Shown in pieces: positions 25,885 to 33,830 of a stretch of 64,000 bases of DNA. Each line of letters opens with the position of its first letter. Position 1 is the first letter of the stretch. The stretch is taken from NCBI GenBank assembly GCA_913060665.1, contig CAJXUY010000002.1:124001-188000 (forward strand), given 5' to 3'. Both the position numbers and the translations under genes were made by a program. This stretch comes from an uncultured Oleiphilaceae bacterium (GTDB taxonomy: Bacteria > Pseudomonadota > Gammaproteobacteria > Pseudomonadales > Oleiphilaceae). The notes under the pieces were generated by a model that was not told the origin of the DNA, searched no databases, and saw only the letters and a program-made list of their open reading frames with translations.

Positions 25885-26278
25885 TATTTCAGACCACACT
25901 TCGGTCAAAGAGCGGATCAAGTGCACTCAAAAAGCCGAACGATTTAACCAACCTAAGCACCTGCTACCGTTTGTGGGTAACCCTCGACAGAATATACCTG
26001 ACGGCTTACCATTTGAACTTAGCGATTATCTAGCACTGGTTGACTGGACAGGTAAGATAGTTCGAGACGATAAGCGAGGCGCTATTGATCATAACCTCCC
26101 TCCACTCTTAGAGCGTCTTTCACTCACTCGATATCAGTGGAAAGCACTCACCCGAGACTTTGAAAAACACTTCAATCATTTTGTCGGCAGTGCTAACTCA
26201 GTCAAAGCCGCTTACCAGAGGCAAGGTCATACACGAAGTCAGGGGCTTCGTAACTGTTTAATGCTACTTTCAGCCTAG
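25885..26278 (+). pseudogene. RAYT (Y1/HUH-type) transposase, C-terminal half
   Basis: The frame from SDHTSVKERIKCTQK onward reads as the family's C-terminal region: LLPFVGNPRQNIPDGLPFELSDYLALVDWTG, DDKRGAIDHNLPPLLERL and SLTRYQWKALTRDFEKHF. The N-terminal catalytic part with the HUH motif is absent here and is found at 32433-33110. The first 62 bp (25888-25949) are shared with the end of that half in the same frame. A longer apparent start within the mini-element is artificial. Non-functional by itself. Confidence 0.85.
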
Positions 26279-26491
26279 CCTCTCAACGCCAACACTCATC
26301 AAATAAATATTAGGGTAGCCTAAGACTCCCCTCTGCCTGAACCTTGCCTTTAAACGACCTAAATACGAGCAATACTACCTTCGCCGGCAAGAATCATTCG
26401 CCAAAAGACCTTAATTCTATTATTTGCTATCAACGCTAAGTGCTAATTGACTCGTAGTTAATAGCGAAGCTTATATTTTGTCTTTCTATAC

Positions 26492-26509
26492 GATGGGTGT
26501 CTTGTTAAT
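26492..26509 (+). repeat. Right terminal repeat of the RAYT element
   Basis: GATGGGTGTCTTGTTAAT, complement of the left end at 32348-32365. The preceding 100 bp resemble the right half of the mini-elements (CTATTATTT..TCAACGCTAA), showing common origin. 26279-26491 is non-coding element tail. Confidence 0.75.
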
Positions 26510-26537
26510 TTTATTGGGTAATAGTGGTGAAATCGAC

Positions 26538-26927
26538 CTAAAGTTTCTGAGCTGGCAGGGTTTCAAACCGTACTACAAGGTCGTCTTGTTTAGGTTTAAA
26601 TTGACGGATATAGACTTTAAGAATACCAATTTCACCCTCGTAGCCCCGAGCTTTGATTTCTTGCAGCAATACCGTCGCAGGAATCCAATAAGGCTTTGCC
26701 GCTTCAATTCTTTCATGAAGGTAGGGCTTGTAAGGTTCTAATATGGATTGCCTAACCGGCCGGTCTTGGTACTTCGGCTGAATAGATAAATTGCGTAAAT
26801 AATGACGTACGGTATTGCGAGAAATGCCAAGCTTTCTGGCAATTTTACGAATACTCATACCTTGTCGGTATAAAACATGTATTTCCACTAGTCTCTCCTG
26901 AGTCAACATCCACACCGCCTTATTCAT
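26538..26927 (-). pseudogene. IS21-type IstA transposase, N-terminal fragment
   Basis: 129 residues: an HTH of the IstA type (MSIRKIARKLGISRNTVRHYLRNL) followed by YKPYLHERIEAAKPYWIPATVLLQEIKARGYEG. The DDE catalytic domain and the IstB partner are missing. The frame ends close to the RAYT right terminal repeat (26492-26509), consistent with disruption by that element. Short repeated TGGGTCA-TTTTA motifs around 26956-27000 look like the IS21 end. Confidence 0.75.
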
Positions 26928-27000
26928 CTCGAATTCCAGCGGCCATTTTGCCTCAGGTGGGTCAATTTTAAATTGTCGTTAATGGGTCAGTTTTACATTA

Positions 27001-27153
27001 TCGTTAACACGTGGCTACCTGATGCATCAAGCTGGGGTAAGTATTGAACAGATAGCGCGTGTACTCAATCACAGTTCTCCATCCGTAACGATGCATTATA
27101 TTGGATTGACTAAAAAGGCCACTATGCAGACTTATCAGGACTTTGAACTTTAA
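27001..27153 (+). pseudogene. Tyrosine recombinase (phage/plasmid integrase), C-terminal remnant
   Basis: A short open frame reads GYLMHQAGVSIEQIARVLNH then SSPSVTMHYIGLTKKATMQT and ends at TAA 27151-27153. It matches the last 50 residues of XerC/D-type integrases, including H-x-S and the nucleophilic tyrosine in HYIG. The 5' part is lost at the IS21-like end. It could be the relic of the recombinase that once mobilised this island. Confidence 0.7.
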
Positions 27154-27300
27154 ATCCCCAGTAGCAACAGCGTATCAAGGGAATGATACGCAAGGTAAGC
27201 AATGCTTAGCTGTATGTAAGCGTTCAAACTCAGACGTTATTTTAAGTCACCCACAGTCAAGATAAAGTTCTCCTATCACCATTAACCTCAGGAGAACAGC

Positions 27301-27588
27301 ATGAAGAAATCAAAACGTAACTACACCCATCGCAGCCAGGATAATTGGAAGGCCATTCTAACAATCTATGAAAATAGCGGACTCACTCAAGAGGCATTTT
27401 GTCAGCAAAACAAACTGTCGCCCAGTACATTTTCCAAGTGGAAAAAACAGTTCAGACAAAACGCCATTGCACCGCCTTCTTTTATTGAGCTACCCACAAC
27501 TGAAAACCTAATGACCGCAAGCACTTATTGCTTTGAGTTTAACATCGCGCTGCGAAGCGGGTTCAAGCTTAACTTGAGACTTAACTAA
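27301..27588 (+). CDS. tnpA: IS66 TnpA
   Basis: 95 aa DNA-binding accessory protein of IS66 elements. N-terminal HTH-like segment YENSGLTQEAFCQQNKLSPSTFSKWKKQFRQ. GGAGA precedes ATG 27301 by six bases. The stop overlaps the tnpB start by one base (TAATG), the coupled arrangement typical of this family. Confidence 0.85.
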   Translation: MKKSKRNYTHRSQDNWKAILTIYENSGLTQEAFCQQNKLSPSTFSKWKKQFRQNAIAPPSFIELPTTENLMTASTYCFEFNIALRSGFKLNLRLN

Positions 27589-27932
27589 TGTTTTTTCCGG
27601 AGTCTAACGTCAAAATATGGCTTTATGCGCATCCGACGGACATGAGAAAGTCCTTTGATGGGTTAAGTGCTCTGGCCAAGAACCATATGAAAGAAGATCC
27701 TCTTAAGGGTCAGCTGTTTGTATTTGTAAATCGTCGTCAAACTCACGTTAAGATACTCTACTTTGATCGATCAGCTTACTGCCTCTGGATGAAACAACTT
27801 GAGGAAGGTCGGTTCAACTACAGCAAGCAAGCAGGTGAAAAACAAGCCTTAAACTGGACGCAGTTAAAGTTGATTCTTGAAGGCATTGAACTGAGAAACA
27901 TTAAACAAAGAAAGCGGTATAGTTATCCTTAA
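27588..27932 (+). CDS. tnpB: IS66 TnpB (Orf2)
   Basis: 114 aa, full length for the family. The motif YAHPTDMRKSFDGLSALA near the N-terminus, the GQLFVFVNRRQTHVKILYFDRSAYCLWMKQLEEGRF core and W-x-Q-L-x-L-I-L-E-G-I are diagnostic. Required with TnpA for efficient IS66 transposition. Intact here although tnpC is broken. Confidence 0.9.
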   Translation: MFFPESNVKIWLYAHPTDMRKSFDGLSALAKNHMKEDPLKGQLFVFVNRRQTHVKILYFDRSAYCLWMKQLEEGRFNYSKQAGEKQALNWTQLKLILEGIELRNIKQRKRYSYP

Positions 27933-29570
27933 ATAACTGATTTTGATATAATTGATCACATTATTCCTTCAGCTAACAGTACCGACAATCGTTTATTTTT
28001 AGAGGATGAAGCGCAAGCGCTTCAGGCTAAAAATACCTGTCTGGAAAATAAAGTAGTTCAGCTGTAAGAGCAGAATCAACAATTAAAACATCAGCTCGAT
28101 TGGTTTAAACGGCAGCTATTTGGCGAGAAATCCGAAAAGCGCGACATGACTGATAACCCTTACCAGTACACGATTGCCGATTTACTCAAAGACCTCCCGG
28201 AACCCGTTAATACCGTCGCTGCCGAAAAGGAAACGGTAACCTATCAACGGGGAAAGGCTAAGAAAAACGGTCTTGAAGGCTCGCCGGATGATAGCGGTCT
28301 GCGTTTTGATGACAGTGTGCCGGTTAAAGAAATTGCAATTTCAGCACCTGAACTAAGCGGGGCCAATGCCGATGATTACTAAGTGGTGAGCATTAAAACC
28401 ACCTATCGGCTAGGTCAGCTGCCAGGTACACAGGTTGTACTCAAGTACACTCGACCGGTAGTGAAAAGAAAATCCACCCGAACATTAACTACAACGCCAG
28501 CTCCCGCCAATGTGCTTGAACGAAGTTTTGCTGATGTTAGTTTTTTAGTGGGTATGTTGCTGGATAAGTTCTTATATCATCTGCCGCTGTATCGACAGCA
28601 TCAACGACTGGAACAAAATGGGGTGCAGGTTGCCCGTAGCACACTGACTAATTTGGTTAAACGTAGTATTGAACTCCTGATGCCGATTTATCAGGCTCAG
28701 ATGCAAAGTATTCTACTCAGTCGTGTACTGGCTATGGATGAAACCCCGATAAAAGCGGGTCGAAAGAAGCAAGGAAAAATGAATAAAGCGTACTTCTGGC
28801 CGATCTATGGTGATCAGGATGAAGTGTGTTTTACTTTTTCTTTATCACGAGGTATGCAGCATATTCTAGATCAGCTCGGTGACTTTAGTGGTGTACTGGT
28901 CACAGATGGCTACGGTGCTTATGAGCGATTTAATAAGCAAAATAGTGAGCTGAGTCATGCACAGTGCTGGGTACATAGCCGTCGATATTTTGATGATGCC
29001 CAAAAGGCAGAGCCAGAAGCTGCCGCGATGGCCTTAGCCTATATTGGCCGCCTGTATGAGCATGAAAAAGTGGTTCGTACCCAGACACTAACGGGTCATG
29101 CCAAACAGTATTATCGTTACCAAAACAGCAAGCCCGTCGTTGACGCGTTTTTTCACTGGTGCTATGAGCAGCGCCAACATATTGACCTGGTAAGAAGTAA
29201 CCCTCTGTCCAAAGCGCTAGCTTACGTAACGAAACGTGAGGCAGCGCTACGTATTTACTTAAATGATCCAGAGGTGCCCATGGATACGAATCACCTTGAA
29301 CGAGCACTTCGGGTGATACCTATGGGACGTCGCAACTGGCTATTCTCATGGACAGAGATTGGCGCGGAACAGGTGGGTGTTATTCAAAGCTTACTAGTGA
29401 CTTGCAAGCTGCATGGCGTTAACCCTTATGACTACCTAATTGATGTTTTACAGCGTATTAGTTGTCACCCTGCCAGTAAGGTAGAAGAACTAACCCCTCG
29501 GGAGTGGAAAGAAAAGTTTGCCGCTAACCCAATGCGTTCAGATGTGGAGAATGTCAATTATGGCAGATAA
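27933..29570 (+). pseudogene. tnpC: IS66 TnpC transposase, interrupted by two in-frame stops
   Basis: One continuous frame of about 545 codons reads as IS66 transposase: LDWFKRQLFGEKSEKR, a Zn-region remnant, SFADVSFLVGMLLDKFLYHLPLYRQHQRLEQNG, AMDETPIK (DDE Asp), VTDGYGAYERF and the C-terminal NHLERALR (DDE Glu). It is interrupted by TAA at 28065-28067 and 28380-28382. Both could arise from CAA. The codon in the start position is ATA (27933), not ATG. Pseudogene unless stops are read through. Confidence 0.85.
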
Positions 29571-29853
29571 AAAGGTTTACCAAGACTGGTCTGATAGTGC
29601 GGCCAAAGTCAGATCGATTGCGTCTGATTCCTCGCTAGAGCTATGGCAGAAGAGCCACTTGGTGGCAGGGGCTTATGCAGGGTTAGCTCTTGAGGGGTTG
29701 AAATCTAAACATAGGCATAAGATCCTTGGTGGGTTCTCAAAAATGAATGGGATACTCTCAAAATACACGCTGAATACTTATGATGAATACGAGATCATTA
29801 CGGAAGAGGATTTACGTGAGATCATTAGAATCGTTTTGTCGCTGGAACCGTAA
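29560..29853 (+). CDS. Small IS66-borne ORF of unknown function
   Basis: 97 aa. ATG 29560 overlaps the end of tnpC by 11 bp and has GGAG nine bases upstream; the gene ends 18 bp before the right inverted repeat, so it travels with the element. The sequence is soluble and helical (DWSDSAAKVRSIASDSSLELWQKSHLVAGAYAGLALEGL). It is not one of the standard IS66 proteins (TnpA, TnpB, TnpC) and I do not recognise it. Could be an accessory transposition protein or a passenger. Confidence 0.6.
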   Translation: MADKKVYQDWSDSAAKVRSIASDSSLELWQKSHLVAGAYAGLALEGLKSKHRHKILGGFSKMNGILSKYTLNTYDEYEIITEEDLREIIRIVLSLEP

Positions 29854-30123
29854 AGAGTATTAGACTGTTAGTGCAATAACGTCTGAAAATGACCGGTTAC
29901 AGCACAAATCATTTATTCAAGATTGAATTATCAACGTAGATACTTCATGTCCCTCTACCTAAAGGCAGGCATGGTGCCTTCCAATATATTTACAATTGCA
30001 CCGTTTATTTCGGGGCTTTCAATCGCACCTGGGTTTGCACTAACCCGATTATCTTTGTCTTTCGCAATATTAACGTGTATTACCTGAAGGATTTTAAAAA
30101 ATTGGCCAAGTCACTTAGAAGAA

Positions 30124-30158
30124 GATAAGTGGGTGATGGCTAACACCACCCACTTATC
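30124..30158 (-). terminator. Terminator of the minus-strand four-gene cluster
   Basis: GATAAGTGGGTG (30124-30135) pairs perfectly with CACCCACTTATC (30147-30158), followed on the minus strand by TTCTTCT. The stretch 29901-30123 shows no gene. Confidence 0.75.
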
Positions 30159-30180
30159 CAAATTACTACCTAGTATCTCC

Positions 30181-30423
30181 TTATAAATTTTGGTACTTCT
30201 TCCACGCAGCGCCTACGGTTAGTTCTGAGTGCAACTTGCGATATTGCCGGAATGCTAAAAATGACAATCGACTGCCTTTAAGGTCTTTTATCACTTGGTC
30301 GGATAACTGTGATTTAGCAGGCAGTCTGTTCGTTAACACACAATACCACTCCACCAAGTAGCTGCTTAATGCAATAAGGGCAAACAATAGTAAAACGGCG
30401 TATATGAAATTATATGCTGTCAT
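30181..30423 (-). CDS. Small membrane protein, last gene of unknown cluster
   Basis: 80 aa, unrecognised. One long hydrophobic segment (about 5-28, FIYAVLLLFALIALSSYLV) is followed by a basic cytoplasmic-looking tail. ATG 30423 directly follows the TAA of the preceding gene without a gap, indicating translational coupling. Followed by a strong terminator. Paired with a hydrophobic Gly/Ala-rich protein; an immunity-type role is only a speculation. Confidence 0.55.
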   Translation of the reverse strand: MTAYNFIYAVLLLFALIALSSYLVEWYCVLTNRLPAKSQLSDQVIKDLKGSRLSFLAFRQYRKLHSELTVGAAWKKYQNL

Positions 30424-30816
30424 TTATTCCACCAACGCCATTAGTCTAGGGTCACTTATCATCTCATTTTCTATCGCTTGAATATCATAAATTCCATTAT
30501 ATCTAAGGAATGCCATTGCACCTTGCAATCCACACGAGGCTTTTATAACGCCAGCCTTCATCATACTCCCCAACAATAACCCGCCATACCATGCTGCGCT
30601 TACACCAGCCAAACCTACTGCCATAGGAATAACGCCCGCACCTCCTACCACAGCAGTAGCAGGCGTCGCAGGATTAAGCGCTGAGGCGGCAGCAAGCTTA
30701 CCTATCCAGTCCAACATTTTCTCTCCAGATCCCTGGGCATCTTTAGGTATTGCAGCCCCTAACCGCTCCATATTATTATCAACTTCGTCAAAAAAAGTAC
30801 CGACGCACACACTCAT
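30424..30816 (-). CDS. Gly/Ala-rich hydrophobic protein, unknown function
   Basis: 130 aa. N-terminal 35 residues are soluble. A long Ala/Gly-rich hydrophobic region follows (about 38-90: LAAASALNPATPATAVVGGA then GVIPMAVGLAG and YGGLLLGSMMKAG), enough for a membrane helical hairpin. The tail is short and acidic. AAGGAG lies seven bases before the ATG. The hydrophobic hairpin recalls pore-forming or holin-like proteins but no family is recognised. Coupled directly to the small membrane gene downstream. Confidence 0.6.
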   Translation of the reverse strand: MSVCVGTFFDEVDNNMERLGAAIPKDAQGSGEKMLDWIGKLAAASALNPATPATAVVGGAGVIPMAVGLAGVSAAWYGGLLLGSMMKAGVIKASCGLQGAMAFLRYNGIYDIQAIENEMISDPRLMALVE

Positions 30817-30973
30817 ATAAACACTCCTTGTTTAAGCTTAATCGTCATATAATTGTTCACCAAAAGCATTAATATGCGCTTAGTGTATTTAATAGTGCCC
30901 TACCACCAATTCCTAGGTAGAGCCCTAATTTTTAAACAAGCAACAGCCTTGGCCGTCGCTTTTTCAACCGGTG

Positions 30974-31531
30974 TCAAATACTCACCACCTTCATAGGTTG
31001 AAACTTGTCTTTGTCTACTTTCGTCACAATACTGGGTTTTTCATCTATAAACTGAATTTCTTTCACTCGGGCACTAAAGCTACCCGGCATATCCATTTCA
31101 AAATTTTCGAGGATATATCTCACATACAACCCCCTGCTATTTCGTCTTTTCTTTAGAAATCTTTCAGCTTCACTATCACTCATTTTTAGATTTGGTAGTG
31201 CATCAAAATTAGTTATATTAACCACAATTTCTTTGGGTAAAACGCTGATATTATTGCGAGAGTCGAATATAAACGAGTCAGCCTGAAGAACCGGAAATTC
31301 CTGATTTTCAAAGTCATAGCTATCCAGCTTAGACTGGATCGTTACTTGATATGCAGGCTTTAAATTTCGCGTGCTAATTGCGTTACTAAGATCCCCCACA
31401 GCTTTGTTTAAATTACGCTGGTAGGCTATTTCATTACCCTGCATTGAAACCACCTTATTGCCATATTGATAACGCAGGTAGTCTTCTGCATAGTTATCCA
31501 AGTTACTCTTACTAACATCAAGCCCTTCCAT
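30974..31531 (-). CDS. Hypothetical protein, DUF4852-like pattern
   Basis: 185 aa, soluble, no signal peptide in its present frame. DYLRYQYGNKV near the start, SYDFENQEFPVL in the middle and SRGLYVRYILENF in the second half recall the DUF4852 group, but this is from memory of the pattern. The start overlaps the upstream lipoprotein gene by 14 bp, so they are co-expressed. If exported, export must depend on its partner. 157 bp, including a separate ribosome site, divide it from the next gene. Confidence 0.5.
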   Translation of the reverse strand: MEGLDVSKSNLDNYAEDYLRYQYGNKVVSMQGNEIAYQRNLNKAVGDLSNAISTRNLKPAYQVTIQSKLDSYDFENQEFPVLQADSFIFDSRNNISVLPKEIVVNITNFDALPNLKMSDSEAERFLKKRRNSRGLYVRYILENFEMDMPGSFSARVKEIQFIDEKPSIVTKVDKDKFQPMKVVSI

Positions 31532-31718
31532 GCCAAGTCAACACTTCATAATTGTTCGCACCAGAATCACTATGATTCAGGGGTTCTTGAGTAATCGGGT
31601 TATTCCAGCAAGATATACACTTTCCACTGACATAAGTGTGCTTACCATTTACGGCACAAGCACTTAATAGGCAGACTACAAACATAACAATTATTTTATT
31701 AACACCACTCATCAACAT
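31518..31718 (-). CDS. Small lipoprotein
   Basis: 66 aa. Signal peptide NKIIVMFVVCLLSAC ends in an LSAC lipobox (Cys about 21), so the mature 46-residue product is lipid-anchored. Two further cysteines (CISC) are in the mature part. AGGGA stands just before the first ATG (31718); the ATG two codons later is equally possible. First gene of the minus-strand cluster 30181-31718 within the island. Confidence 0.65.
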   Translation of the reverse strand: MLMSGVNKIIVMFVVCLLSACAVNGKHTYVSGKCISCWNNPITQEPLNHSDSGANNYEVLTWHGRA

Positions 31719-31861
31719 ATTCCCTATAAAGATTAAAACGTCCTATTTAATTAATAACTTTTCACTAAATAAATTCTATATTTCAGATACCACTATAACG
31801 ATCAACCCAAACCCCATCTGTAGAAGCACACCAATACTCAAGCATTGCCATCACTAGCTAG

Positions 31862-31924
31862 CTAGCTGCAATAAATTAATAAAAAACGGGATATTGACGG
31901 TAATTGACAGACTGCGCAGGTCAT
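31862..31924 (-). CDS. 20-codon ORF behind a perfect Shine-Dalgarno
   Basis: AAGGAGG five bases before ATG 31924, then MTCAVCQLPS... and TAG. Cys-x-x-Cys pair near the start. It may be a leader peptide for the lipoprotein cluster or the 5' stump of a lost gene. The rest of 31719-32048 holds an imperfect hairpin (CAAACA/TGTTTG near 31977-32008) and no gene. Confidence 0.35.
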   Translation of the reverse strand: MTCAVCQLPSISRFLLIYCS

Positions 31925-32048
31925 AATACCTCCTTGTTTACATATCCATTCCATGGATTGTAGATAATTTGAAACAAACACCATCTAGTTAATGATGTTT
32001 GTGCTGGATATGATAAGCATTCATATATCCAATTTCAATGGAAACGAT

Positions 32049-32297
32049 CTATTTATAAGGCTTTGATAGCGCTATCAGCTCATTCTGCAACTGCTGTGCA
32101 CCATCTCTAGAACACTCCAGATCTGTTTTAAGTTCTGCTATTTTCTGCTCAGCTACCTCTCTGTGCAGTTGCTCTTGGGCCCGAGCATTACATTGGTCTG
32201 AAATATTTTTATTTACTTGATCGAGCTCAGCATTAACCTGGTTCAACTCGACTTTAAGCCGCTTAACTACCGATTCGAAATTGTCTGCACGATGTAA
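32049..32297 (-). pseudogene. C-terminal fragment of a coiled-coil protein
   Basis: About 80 residues of uninterrupted coiled coil (VVKRLKVELNQVNAELDQV then QEQLHREVAEQKIAELKTDL). The frame has no ATG and runs into AT-rich DNA with stops next to the RAYT left terminal repeat, so the N-terminal part is lost. Long coiled coils of this type occur in plasmid KfrA-like proteins, but without the DNA-binding domain this cannot be confirmed. Confidence 0.45.
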
Positions 32298-32347
32298 GGA
32301 AAATATTAACAGGATAAAATATTAAAAATATTAACAATATTAACAAT

Positions 32348-32365
32348 ATTAACAAGACACCCATC
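32348..32365 (+). repeat. Left terminal repeat of the RAYT element
   Basis: ATTAACAAGACACCCATC. Inverse of the right ends at 26492-26509 and 33258-33275. Just before it, AATATTAAC occurs three times in tandem (about 32325-32352). Confidence 0.75.
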
Positions 32366-32432
32366 ATAACAGTTGACAGCTCAATCAAAATACTATATAT
32401 TCAAAATTTTTAATAAAACGAATTAAGTTTGA

Positions 32433-33110
32433 AGTAAAAGGACTTTACCTAAAGCCAGAAAAACACTCATATCTCTTGAAGATACCCTCTACTACCATTG
32501 CGTTTCCCGCTGTGTTCGCCGTAGTTTTCTATGCGGTGAAGACAAACTAACAGGGCACAATTATGAACATCGTCGCCAGTGGGTAGAAAAAAGACTCATA
32601 ACCCTCTCTAGCGTATTTGCCATTGACCTCTGTGCTTACGCAGTAATGTCTAACCATACTCATGTTGTTTTAAGGGTTAACCAATCTAAAGCTGAATCGT
32701 GGGCAAACCACCAAGTCATTAAGCGTTGGCATCAGCTATACGCCGGCAACTATCTCTCTCAACGTTTCATGACAGGGCAAACACTGAGGCTCGCAGAAAA
32801 GAGGCAGCCTGATGTCTTCGTCCAAACTTGGCGAGAACGCCTCTTCAGTATCAGCTGGTTTATGCGGAACTTAAATGAGCACATTGCTCGGCATGCCAAC
32901 CGTGAAGATAATTGTACTGGCCGATTTTGGGAAGGGCGTTTCAAGTCTCAGGCTTTATTGGATGAAAAAGCCTTAGCGGCCTGTATGGCCTACGTTGACT
33001 TAAACCCCATCAGGGCTTGCATGGCTGATACCCCCGAAACTTCAGACCACACATCGGTCAAAGAGCGGATCAAGTGCACTCAAAAAGCCTACCGATTTAA
33101 CCGAAATTAA
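32433..33110 (+). pseudogene. RAYT (Y1/HUH-type) transposase, N-terminal half
   Basis: The frame reads TLISLEDTLYYHCVSRCVRR, FLCGEDKLTGHNYEHRRQWV, CAYAVMSNHTHVVLRV (HUH-type metal site H-T-H) and NLNEHIARHANREDNCTGRFWEGRFK then CMAYVDLNPIRA, all RAYT hallmarks. No ATG, GTG or TTG occurs between the in-frame stop at 32430 and ATG 32646, which lies inside the catalytic motif. The expected start (before PKARKTL) reads TTA. The C-terminus runs into mini-element B and stops at 33110; the missing part is at 25885-26278. Confidence 0.87.
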
Positions 33111-33234
33111 CAAGACACCTATCTTAACAATAGCTCAAACCCTATTATTTATTGTCAACGCTAAATATTTATTGCCTATTTATTGAAGCGACGTTTAGGT
33201 TTTTGTATTTCTTTACGATGGGTGTCTTGTTAAT
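33106..33234 (+). mobile_element. 129-bp mini-element with terminal inverted repeats, copy B
   Basis: Begins ATTAACAAGACACC and ends GGTGTCTTGTTAAT; direct-orientation near-identical copy of 25756-25884. Its left 37 bp resemble the RAYT left end and the remainder resembles the RAYT right end. Confidence 0.82.
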
Positions 33235-33257
33235 TCGATTTTTTTGTCTTTCTATAC

Positions 33258-33275
33258 GATGGGTGTCTTGTTAAT
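33258..33275 (+). repeat. Extra copy of the RAYT right end
   Basis: GATGGGTGTCTTGTTAAT preceded by TTTGTCTTTCTATAC, as at 26477-26509. Lies three bases before the right 342-bp direct repeat begins. Confidence 0.7.
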
Positions 33276-33278
33276 TTC

Positions 33279-33646
<368 letters not shown>

Positions 33647-33830
33647 ATTGTTCAGCGGGGCGTAATGTAACAAAGATACTTTCCTTGAGCAAGGATAAAA
33701 TACTGATTTATGACACTTATCTTAGTGACTCTAAACATCTTGAGTTATGTCTATTGATGAGGGTCAAATTTAAGGCTGGGTTTAGTCGATAGAATCAAAC
33801 ACTTCCGCTCCCAATATCTGTAACTATACT

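Larger units (their letters stand above)
27216..29900 (+). mobile_element. IS66-family insertion sequence with an extra ORF
   Basis: 2685 bp. The left inverted repeat (27216-27241, starts GTAAGCG) and right repeat (29871-29900, ends CGGTTAC) share GTAA-CG-TCA and the core TCAGACGTTATT. Contains tnpA, tnpB, a broken tnpC and a fourth ORF before the right end. The 8-bp flanks (AGCTGTAT and AGCACAAA) do not match, so no target duplication is visible. Confidence 0.82.

Noticed and set aside
26478-26741. 87-codon plus-strand frame starting inside the RAYT right end
   Set aside because: Crosses the element border into the antisense of the IstA-like fragment; chance frame.
27208-29908. 8-bp target duplication of the IS66 element
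   Set aside because: Flanks AGCTGTAT and AGCACAAA share only three bases.
32322-32365. Start of a CRISPR-like array (AATATTAAC repeats)
   Set aside because: Three 9-bp units without spacers; simple tandem slippage. No CRISPR array or cas gene is seen in the window.
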